DNA of 64,000 nt from Owenia fusiformis (Eukaryota; Annelida; Polychaeta; Sabellida; Oweniidae): assembly GCA_903813345.2 (NCBI GenBank), contig CAIIXF020000002.1, forward strand, positions 27,103,223 to 27,167,222, in the 5' to 3' direction. Each line of letters begins with the position of its first letter. Position 1 is the first letter of the stretch. Below, piece by piece: positions 40,601-52,600 of the stretch. The translations under genes and the position numbers were made by a program. Under the pieces are notes generated by a model. The model had not been told where the DNA came from and made no database searches. It saw only the letters and a list, made by a program, of their open reading frames with translations.

Positions 40601-43600
40601 AGATAGTTAAGTTGTCTTGAAAAGGAAATCAGACCCTCCCTTGTATTTTTCTTGGTACACAGAGAGTGGAAGGGGGAGGTTTCCTTTTCAGGACAACTCT
40701 GTTATCTGCTCTGGTGCCAATGAATGATATGCTAAAACTTGGCCTGCAATGGGTCGTATGATTAATCAAATATGGTGTCATCAAGGGTCATATTACCATA
40801 GTACTATTTAGCCAATAGAATTCACTAAATTTGGTCACATGACCACTGGTCTGCAGAAATAGCTCAATGCCATTCAGGTATGTATCAGCGCATTATAAAA
40901 GAAATAAGAGAAAATGTTTGTATAAGATACACAATACTTACAGATGGTGACTTAGGTAGGCCAACACGCTGGCCATAGCATGTCAGTAGATTCACAAGTC
41001 TGTCACGCGTCCTCCCCTGAATATCAAAATATATAAACATGTATATATTCAATATTTATATGTACAATGCCTGTCTATTAATTTAAGATTAATTCCTATA
41101 TGTTGTATTGTGGTTAAATACCATTTAGACAATCGGAAGTATTAAGGGTATTTGAGGGATTAGAAGGGAAATAAACAAGTTGAGTTTGAGTTTATTTTAC
41201 AATATTTTTTATTCTCATATCTCCATTCAATAATTCCACTTCATCTTTTTCAAAAGAGAAAGGATAATATTTAGTTTAAAGGTATTGTTGATAGTAGAAT
41301 ACTGCATCAGAACTGATTATGTTTATATTAGGCAATGAAATATAAAAAAATCATCAATGCATTTAAAGATGGCAGCACTTGTATACTACATTGCCTGTTG
41401 AGTAAGTGGTCAATATACTGGTCAAATCATTTATTGGGGTCTCCTAAGCGGGCTCCTAAGCCGATGCTGTCTGTTGGGTTTTTAACAGCATTTGATAGTT
41501 TTAAAACTATGACAAAGAAATAAAATATTTTGAACTCAAAAAACTTAAACTAAAAGACTATTACATGTATTTCACATGTGATGTACATGTACCTGTCCAT
41601 AATGTGGTTTCTTCCATCCTCCAACTACAGCGTCCTGTACACCATAATGACTTCCAGAGGACCCATCACTATTCGCTGCCTCGACACCACTCTCACGTGA
41701 CTCTAGCTCTTCTTTATTGGAGGTGAGGTTTGATTCTATGGTTGGACTGTATTTTCGACCAATCACCTGTGTCTGCGATAGATCATAGGAGAAATCTAAC
41801 GTCCTCCCTGAAAAAGGTTTTTATTGATTAACTTTATCTTCAGTTAGTGGGAAAAGAGTTAAAACAATCAGTTGATTTTTGTGATAAAATAGTTCCGAGG
41901 GCAACAAACAAGAAGAACAGGGCATTTACATGCAAAATGCCACCACCTTTCATTTGTTACAGAGTATACTGCTAAGTACCAAATATCAAAAAACAATCAC
42001 CAAAGACCAACCACCTAATGCCAAAAACCATCCACTAAAAGTTGGAAATTACATTTTAATACTTCTGGTGGTGACATAAAAACTGGGAGCCAGAAAGTTT
42101 TTATCGGGCTAGTTTTTTTTTATCTGGGCCAGATTTTTCATCTAGTATTGTTGAACCAACTAACATGACAATAGGCATGTACAGTAAAACCTGTCTTAGT
42201 GAACACCTCTCTCAACACCTCAATTTTCTGTGTCTAGTGAGCATCTTTTCTCAGCACATACTCCAGTGACTTCTGTATAAAATCACCTCTCTGACTTCTG
42301 ACCACTGACTTCTGTATAAAATCACCTCTCTGAATTGAACACCTACCTATACCTATAGTGAACACATTTTTGAGGCTCCATAGGTGTTCACCATACACAG
42401 GTTTTTCTGTAATACAATTTTGAAAAGTAGGTTCTGAATCCCTATGACTCGACCTAATAATAGCAGACAGCCTATTATGAGCATTTTTAAATTTAACAAA
42501 CCCTACTGAGTGGTGGGAATGTGAAAAATATGAATAACTAGGCACCTTGTTAAATAAATTAAGTCAATAGCCCTTTTCGATAAAACCTTCCATCTTTTTC
42601 TACAACGAAGAAACTAGAGTATATTGGCTAGATTAATGATATAATTGGTTGGAGGTAGAGTTCTGTTCGAGCAAAGTCAAAGCAAAAATAGACTTAACTT
42701 TTAGCTAATTTTCCAATATACTGTAGAAGTGGAAACTTTAGCGAAACAAAACTTTAGCGAGATGGTCCCTAAAACTTTATTGCCAAATTAAATTTTCCCG
42801 GACCAGCAATCAAGAAAATGGAAAATTACTTGGGCGAGCTTATAAGCTTATTATTAGGTTATCATGAAGCATTTATTCACCAACACTATTGGTTGCATTT
42901 TTGTAAACCCTGAGTCGTAAACATGTATATCACAGTTATTAGCTCTATATCACCGTTATTAGCCCTATAATTAACTTGCCTTTCGAGGAATGGTGTGTCA
43001 CCATCAAAGGTAAGTCGTTTATGTTTGTGCTCATTTTATTTTGGCGTCTCTCCTTCAACGCTAAATTTCGCCAAAGTTTCCACGTCGTTAATGTTTCCAC
43101 TTCTACAGTAAATTCCTTCTTTGATATACTAAAAAGTGGCAGGATTTATCAGAACTGTTTATCAATGCACAATAAGCTGATGTCACATGTAAAATGTCAC
43201 CAACCTGGGAGTTCTTTCTTGATAGAGATCTCAGCTTCTGCAAATGACGTGTGGGAGGATAGGCTGCTTAGATCATTCATTGATATACTGGCAGCCCTTG
43301 TGGAGGGAGGAGGCGCAGTGAGAGAGGAAGACCTCGCAACTACCAACTTCAGTATCTTTAGAGCTTCTTTATAATGTGGCCCCTGTGTAAGAGAATATAC
43401 GTCAGATTGTCAGATTAAGTTTATCTTATTGTTCCATTTGATTAGTAATTACAATACTGTTGAACAGAATGAGCTGTCCTGATTTACAGAGTCAGGGCTT
43501 TTATATATTCATGGTTATTTTGTTAAATAGAGCTAACTGAGTAATTCAAATAGAGTTAAAGCAGGATTTAACATTCATTGTACCAACCTCAACAATCATT

Positions 43601-46600
43601 GTACCAACCTCAATATTCATTGTTCTCACCTCAACATTCATTGTACACATCTCAATGTACATTGCAATCACCTCATCATTAATTGTACCCACCTCAACAT
43701 GCACTGTACACATCTCAATGTACATTGTAATCACCTCATCATTAATTGTACCCACCTCAACATGCACTGTACACATCTCAATGTACATTGTAATCGCCTC
43801 ATCATTAATTGTACCCACCTCAACATGCATTGTACACATCTCTACATATATTTTACCTATCTCAACATTCACTGTATGAACTTCAATATTCATTGTACCC
43901 ACCTCAACATTCATTCTACCCACCTCAACATTCAATGTACACATCTCTACATATACACTGTAGTCATCTCAAAATACATTTTCCTCACCTCAACAATCAT
44001 TTGTGCCAACCTCAACATTCATCGTACTCACCTCAACATATTTTGCTACCACTCTGAGCAGGTCATTATTGACAGTGACAGATGAGGTCACCTGGAGGTC
44101 AACATAGTGGACTAGACAATGAAGGATCTGAAGCACAGCAGGTTGGGTGCATGTAGGCCCTTTCTCCAACACCTGCAATAAGAAGACAATATTTATGATG
44201 TATATGTACTAAGTCAACATAGTGAACGAGACAATGAAGAATCTGAAGCACAGCAGGCTGAGTGCATGTAGGCCCTTTCTCCAACACCTGCAATAAGAAG
44301 ACAATATTTATGATGTGCATGTACTAAGTCAACATAGTGAACGAGACAATGAAGAATCTGAAGCACAGCAGGCTGAGTGCATGTAGGCCCTTTCTCCAAC
44401 ACCTGCAATAAGAAGACAATATTTATGATGTACATGTACTAAGTCAACATAGTGAACGAGACAATGAAGAATCTGAAGCACAGCAGGCTGGGTGCATGTA
44501 GGCCCTTTCTCCAACACCTGCAATAAGAAGACAATATTTATGATGTGCATGTACTAAGTCAACATAGTGAATGAGACAATGAAGAATCTGAAGCACAGCA
44601 GGCTGGGTGCATGTAGGCCCTTTCTCCAACACCTGCAATAAGAAGACAATATTTATGATGTACATGTACTAAGTCAACATAGTGAATGAGACAATGAAGA
44701 ATCTGAAGCACAGCAGGCTGGGTGCATGTAGGCCCTTTCTCCAACACCTGCAATAAGAAGACAATATTTATGATGTACATGTACTAAGTCAACATAGTGA
44801 ACGAGACAATGAAGAATCTGAAGCACAGCAGGCTGAGTGCATGTAGGCCCTTTCTCCAACACCTGCAATAAGAAGACAATATTTATGATGTGCATGTACT
44901 AAGTCAACATAGTGAATGAGACAATGAAGAATCTGAAGCACAGCAGGCTGAGTGCATGTAGGCCCTTTCTCCAACATCTGCAATAAGAAGAAAATACTTA
45001 TGATGTACATGTACTAAGTCAACATAGTGAACGAGACAATGAAGGATCTGAAGCACAGCAGGCTGGGTGCATGTAGGCCCTTTCTCCAACACCTGCAATA
45101 AGAAGACAATATTTATGATGTATATGTACTAAGTCAACATAGTGAACGAGACAATGAAGAATCTGAAGCACAGCAGGCTGGGTGCATGTAGGCCCTTTCT
45201 CCAATACCTGCAATAAGAAGACAATATTTATGATGTACATGTACTAAGTCAACATAGTGAACGAGACAATGAAGAATCTGAAGCACAGCAGGCTGAGTGC
45301 ATGTAGGCCCTTTCTCCAATACCTGCAATAAGAAGACAATATTTATGATGTACATGTACTAAGTCAACATAGTGAACGAGACAATGAAGAATCTGAAGCA
45401 CAGCAGGCTGGGTGCATGTAGGCCCTTTCTCCAACACCTGCAATAAGAAGACAATATTTATGATGTGCATGTACTAAGTCAACATAGTGAATGAGACAAT
45501 GAAGAATCTGAAGCACAGCAGGTTGGGTGCATGTAGGCCCTTTCTCCAACACCTGCAATAAGAAGACAATATTTATGATGTGCATGTACTAAGTCAACAT
45601 AGTGAATGAGACAATGAAGAATCTGAAGCACAGCAGGCTGAGTGCATGTAGGCCCTTTCTCCAACACCTGCAATAAGAAGACAATATTTATGATGTGCAT
45701 GTACTAAGTCAACATAGTGAATGAGACAATGAAGAATCTGAAGCACAGCAGGTTGGGTGCATGTAGGCCCTTTCTCCAACACCTGCAATAAGAAGACAAT
45801 ATTTATGATGTACATGTACTAAGTAAACATAGTGAACGAGACAATGAAGAATCTGAAGCACAGCAGGCTGAGTGCATGTAGGCCCTTTCTCCAACATCTG
45901 CAATAAGAAGAAAATACTTATGATGTACATGTACTAAGTCAACATAGTGAACGAGACAATGAAGGATCTGAAGCACAGCAGGCTGGGAGCATGTAGGCCC
46001 TTTCTCCAACACCTGCAATAAGAAGACAATATTTATGATGTACATGTACTAAGTCAACATAGTGAACAAGAAAATGAAGAATCTGAAGCACAGCAGGCTG
46101 GGTGCATGTAGGCCCTTTCTCCAACACCTGCAATAAGAAGACAATATTTATGATGTGCATGTACTAAGTCAACATAGTGAATGAGACAATGAAGAATCTG
46201 AAGCACAGCAGGCTGGGTGCATGTAGGCCCTTTCTCCAACACCTGCAATAAGAAGAAAATATTTATGATGTGCATGTACTTAGTCAACATAGTGAACGAG
46301 ACAATGAAGGATCTGAAGCACAGCAGGCTGAGTGCATGTAGGCCCTTTCTCCAACACCTGCAATAAGAAGACAATATTTATGATGTGCATGTACTAAGTC
46401 AACATAGTGAATGAGACAATGAAGAATCTGAAGCACAGCAGGCTGAGTGCATGTAGGCCCTTTCTCCAACACCTGCAATAAGAAGACAATATTTATGATG
46501 TACATGTACTAAGTCAACATAGTGAATGAGACAATGAAGAATCTGAAGCACAGCAGGCTGAGTGCATGTAGGCCCTTTCTCCAACACCTGCAATAAGAAG

Positions 46601-49600
46601 ACAATATTTATGATGTACATGTACTAAGTCAACATAGTGAACGAGACAATGAAGAATCTGAAGCACAGCAGGTTGGGTGCATGTAGGCCCTTTCTCCAAC
46701 ACCTGCAATAAGAAGACAATATTTATGATGTGCATGTACTAAGTCAACATAGTGAACGAGACAATGAAGAATCTGAAGCACAGCAGGCTGGGTGCATGTA
46801 GGCCCTTTCTCCAACACCTGCAATAAGAAGACAATATTTATGATGTATATGTACTAAGTCAACATAGTGAACGAGACAATGAAGAATCTGAAGCACAGCA
46901 GGCTGAGTGCATGTAGGCCCTTTCTCCAACACCTGCAATAAGAAGAAAATACTTATGATGTACATGTACTAAGTCAACATAGTGAACGAGACAATGAAGG
47001 ATCTGAAGCACAGCAGGCTGGGTGCATGTAGGCCCTTTCTCCAACACCTGCAATAAGAAGACAATATTTATGATGTACATGTACTAAGTCAACATAGTGA
47101 ACAAGAAAATGAAGAATCTGAAGCACAGCAGGCTGAGTGCATGTAGGCCCTTTCTCCAACACCTGCAATAAGAAGACAATATTTATGATGTGCATGTACT
47201 AAGTCAACATAGTGAACGAGACAATGAAGAATCTGAAGCACAGCAGGCTGAGTGCATGTAGGCCCTTTCTCCAACACCTGCAATAAGAAGACAATATTTA
47301 TGATGTGCATGTACTAAGTCAACATAGTGAATGAGACAATGAAGAATCTGAAGCACAGCAGGCTGGGTGCATGTAGGCCCTTTCTCCAACACCTGCAATA
47401 AGAAGACAATATTTATGATGTACATGTACTAAGTAAACATAGTGAACGAGACAATGAAGAATCTGAAGCACAGCAGGCTGAGTGCATGTAGGCCCTTTCT
47501 CCAACACCTGCAATAAGAAGACAATATTTATGATGTGCATGTACTAAGTCAACATAGTGAATGAGACAATGAAGAATCTGAAGCACAGCAGGCTGAGTGC
47601 ATGTAGGCCCTTTCTCCAACACCTGCAATAAGAAGACAATATTTATGATGTACATGTACTAAGTCAACATAGTGAATGAGACAATGAAGAATCTGAAGCA
47701 CAGCAGGCTGAGTGCATGTAGGCCCTTTCTCCAACACCTGCAATAAGAAGACAATATTTATGATGTACATGTACTAAGTCAACATAGTGAACGAGACAAT
47801 GAAGAATCTGAAGCACAGCAGGTTGGGTGCATGTAGGCCCTTTCTCCAACACCTGCAATAAGAAGACAATATTTATGATGTGCATGTACTAAGTCAACAT
47901 AGTGAACGAGACAATGAAGAATCTGAAGCACAGCAGGCTGGGTGCATGTAGGCCCTTTCTCCAACACCTGCAATAAGAAGACAATATTTATGATGTATAT
48001 GTACTAAGTCAACATAGTGAACGAGACAATGAAGAATCTGAAGCACAGCAGGCTGAGTGCATGTAGGCCCTTTCTCCAACACCTGCAATAAGAAGAAAAT
48101 ACTTATGATGTACATGTACTAAGTCAACATAGTGAACGAGACAATGAAGGATCTGAAGCACAGCAGGCTGGGTGCATGTAGGCCCTTTCTCCAACACCTG
48201 CAATAAGAAGACAATATTTATGATGTACATGTACTAAGTCAACATAGTGAACAAGAAAATGAAGAATCTGAAGCACAGCAGGCTGAGTGCATGTAGGCCC
48301 TTTCTCCAACACCTGCAATAAGAAGACAATATTTATGATGTGCATGTACTAAGTCAACATAGTGAACGAGACAATGAAGAATCTGAAGCACAGCAGGCTG
48401 AGTGCATGTAGGCCCTTTCTCCAACACCTGCAATAAGAAGACAATATTTATGATGTGCATGTACTAAGTCAACATAGTGAATGAGACAATGAAGAATCTG
48501 AAGCACAGCAGGCTGGGTGCATGTAGGCCCTTTCTCCAACACCTGCAATAAGAAGACAATATTTATGATGTACATGTACTAAGTAAACATAGTGAACGAG
48601 ACAATGAAGAATCTGAAGCACAGCAGGCTGAGTGCATGTAGGCCCTTTCTCCAACACCTGCAATAAGAAGACAATATTTATGATGTATATGTACTAAGTC
48701 AACATAGTGAACGAGACAATGAAGAATCTGAAGCACAGCAGGCTGAGTGCATGTAGGCCCTTTCTCCAATACCTGCAATAAGAAGACAATATTTATGATG
48801 TACATGTACTAAGTCAACATAGTGAACGAGACAATGAAGAATCTGAAGCACAGCAGGCTGGGTGCATGTAGGCCCTTTCTCCAACACCTGCAATAAGAAG
48901 AAAATATTTATGATGTGCATGTACTTAGTCAACATAGTGAACGAGACAATGAAGGATCTGAAGCACAGCAGGTTGGGTGCATGTAGGCCCTTTCTCCAAC
49001 ACCTGCAATAAGAAGACAATATTTATGATGTGCATGTACTAAGTCAACATAGTGAACGAGACAATGAAGAATCTGAAGCACAGCAGGCTGGGTGCATGTA
49101 GGCCCTTTCTCCAACACCTGCAATAAGAAGACAATATTTATGATGTGCATGTACTAAGTCAACATAGTGAACGAGACAATGAAGAATCTGAAGCACAGCA
49201 GGCTGAGTGCATGTAGGCCCTTTCTCCAACACCTGCAATAAGAAGACAATATTTATGATGTGCATGTACTAAGTCAACATAGTGAACGAGACAATGAAGA
49301 ATCTGAAGCACAGCAGGCTGGGTGCATGTAGGCCCTTTCTCCAACACCTGCAACGATCAGAAAAAATCATTGCTCAATTATATTGTGCCATTTATCATAG
49401 AATTTTGTTCTTCATACCATAAGCATATTTCATTTCTTTGATAGAATTAAATTTTGATAATTTCAAACATATAACAAACATATTTTGTCATTCAAGTCAG
49501 CCATTAATAATAAACAAAATGTGTACCTACCTCGACAAGAAGGGATATAAAGTTGACACTCAACGTGGCGTAGACATCATGGAGATACTTTACAACACAT

Positions 49601-52600
49601 TTGGTCCACTGGAAACTGTCTTTTCCGAAAGTACCTCTACTGTATAAGGTCATAACTGTTGCCAAGTTGTCAAGTTTCTTAGACTGTTCTATGCAGATCT
49701 TCATGTTAGAAATAAAAATAGGGAAAATTAAAGGAAAGAACATACATGCAAGTGCTCTGTAAAAAAAGTTTAAAAAAACAGTTTGAAAGTTGAATGATAT
49801 TGTACATTTTGGCGTATGGGAGATATAGAGAGTAATCTAATCTTGTCTTTTTGATACACTAATCATCATTTTATGCATACCTTTAATAACAACCTTTTAA
49901 ATTAAATAAAGCTTTTGAGCAACATATTACTTCAGGTTAATTCAGGATCAATCACAGAGCCAATTTTTACCTTTTACATGTAAGGGTTTCACAACATATT
50001 CATTTCACTTATACTTTTTGTGATTTCAGAAGAAAAAAGAAACAGCTTGATCAAGAGAACCTAACCCCTTCGAAGACAAAATTCTGTCAATTAAATATAA
50101 CAGATGTTTATTTAGCTGTGGGGGTCTCAATGTACCTGTGAGATTCTATCTGCAGCTTCTCTACAACTAGTAGGAGGATCCTCATAGTGTTCTACCATCA
50201 ATGGCAACAGTGCTATTACATTCATGGGAAAACCTATAAATATAACATGAACATGTATACAAGTAGGAGGATCCTCATAGTGTTCTACCATTAATGGCAA
50301 CAGTGCTATTACATTCATGGGAAAACCTATAAATATAACATGAACATGTATACAAGTAGGAGGATCCTCATAGTGTTCTACCATTAATGGCAACAGTGCT
50401 ATTACATTCATGGGAAAACCTATAAATATAACATGAACATGTATACTAGTAGAAGGATCCTCATAGTGTTCTACCAGCAATGGCAACAGTGCTATTACAT
50501 TCATGGGAAAACCTACAAAGGTAACATCAATATGTAAACACACATTGTAAAACATAAGGAAATACTTTCCTTTCTGTGTGCTGAAGATTGATGGATAAGA
50601 ATACATTTTCATTAAATGAAATAAGTACTTAGTATCAAAAATATTTCAATGTTGTGGGTCCTACAGTAACCCCTGGGGGTCATTATATATATATACATTC
50701 ACACATAAGTTCTCTTAACAGTAGAGAGGTTTCGCATAGTGGGCAATAGCTAAAATGTACCCGCAACTGCATCTTATTTTAATATTGAACAACTACGCAT
50801 AAATCTGGTGGATACGTCATGAATTATAGATATGTAGGGCTAAAAACATTTTGCGAAACCTCTCTGATATGTTCCCTAATCTGCCTGTTAACTTACCTAA
50901 AGCCTGTGTGGGGTCAACTACTGGTGCATTGATGGCCAATGTTAATTGGGAAAGTATGTTCCATGTGGGTTCGGAAGTCACTGAAGATGTGCAACCCTGA
51001 AACACAGAACAATGTACAAAAAATGACTTCAGCTCTTGGTTATTTCCCACATACACCATGCATTTATAGTCTTTTTTCATGCCCCCCCCCACTTTTTGTA
51101 TACCCTGCACAAAGACTCTAGTTATAAACTACCCTCTGCCTAGTATAGACTATATTACAGTTTAGCAGCCCACCCCCACAACATATGCCATGACAGTCCA
51201 GGTAATAAATCATTACAAACCTACCACGCTGGTCTTTTCTCAACCAATCAGCGAACTGGAAGGAATACATGCTAAATGCGTGCTCATTAACTATGCTATG
51301 ACATCAGAGGAAATAACCACATATAGAAAGTCATCTGTATTTCGACCACAAACTCTGAATGGCTCAGTGAGTTCAGAGATTTATTGTAAACTGAAAGAGT
51401 GAAGATGGAGCTCTCTTTTACGAAGGGAAGTCGAACGAATGCAAAGGGGGGTTTTCAAACAATCCTAATCTATAACGTAACATGGCATCAAATCTCAAAC
51501 GGTGTTCTATCTTTTTATAGAATGGCCATTTTCATCAGATTTTTCCTCCTTATTTTCCAATAAGTTTAACCATAACACTTTAACACTGTTACCTTTCGGC
51601 ATTGACAGATGCAAACTACTTGTACATGTAAAGGGACACAAGTTTGCCATCCATTTGTCATAAGGAAACCAAATCCCCAATATCCTAAACTATAAGGACA
51701 CCAAATCCCCAATATCCTAAACTATAAGGAAACCAAATCCCCAATATCCTAAACTATAAGGAAACCAAATCCCCAATATCCTAACCTATAAGGAAACCAA
51801 ATACCCAATATCCTAAACTATAAGGAAATCAAATACCCAATATCCTAAACTATAAGGAAACCAAATACCCAATATCCTAAACTATAAGGAAACCAAATAC
51901 CCAATATCCTAAACAATAAGGAAACCAAATACCTAATATCCTAAACTATAAGGAAACCAAATACCCAATATCCTAAACTATGAGGAAACTAAATACCCAA
52001 TATCCTAAACTATAAGGAAACCAAATACCCAATATCCTAAACTACAAGGAAACCAAATACCCAATATCCTAAACTATAATGAAACCAAATACCCAATATC
52101 CTAAACTATAAGGAAACCAAATACCCAATATCCTAAACTATAAGGAAACCAAATACCCAATATCCTTAATTATTCCACTTTTAGGGAACTACTGTATTAT
52201 CACAATCCTAAAACCATATGACCATGGGATATTTCATTCAGACTGAACAAAGTATATTTCCAATACACTTGACATCAAAAACAGCTGTAGTGACATTGAT
52301 AACAGATAGAGCATTCAGCCTTATCCACTTCCCTGGTGACTGGGCATCTACAGGGTGGGGTTATGTTGTATGCGACCACCCCCTTGTATTCAACTTTCAG
52401 GAATTACTGTATTATCACAATCCTAAAACCATATGACCATGGGATATTTCATTCAGACTGAACAAAGTATATTTCCAATACATTTGACATCAAAAGCAGT
52501 TGTAGTGACTCCCACTGAAAAAATATGCGACTACCCTCCCACCCCCAATTTTGAACCAAATGTTTGAGTTACTTACTTTCCCTGGCAATTTAGCTCATGG

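Larger units (their letters stand above)
37545..40941. other. fry intron between exons 19 and 18
   Basis: 3.4 kb. Apart from the 102-bp and 28-bp arrays nothing gene-like is seen. Confidence 0.65.

Noticed and set aside
42976-43374. 132-residue plus-strand frame
   Set aside because: Antisense shadow of furry exon 16 (43205-43382) plus flanking intron.
43546-44085. Open frames on both strands with repeats such as MNVEVGT or THLNMHC
   Set aside because: By-products of the 21-bp donor-like minisatellite in the intron; no start context, no homology, wrong phase to exon 15.
44173-49347. CRISPR-like array
   Set aside because: Repeats are contiguous 115-bp units without spacers, in a spliced animal gene; not a CRISPR.
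44099-49353. About 45 overlapping minus-strand frames of 64-106 residues with VLEKGPTC and [18 protein letters not shown] segments
   Set aside because: They are read-through of the 115-bp exon 15 array. Only the VLEKGPTC...VDL part is furry sequence; the second half is the same DNA in a shifted frame followed by a stop.
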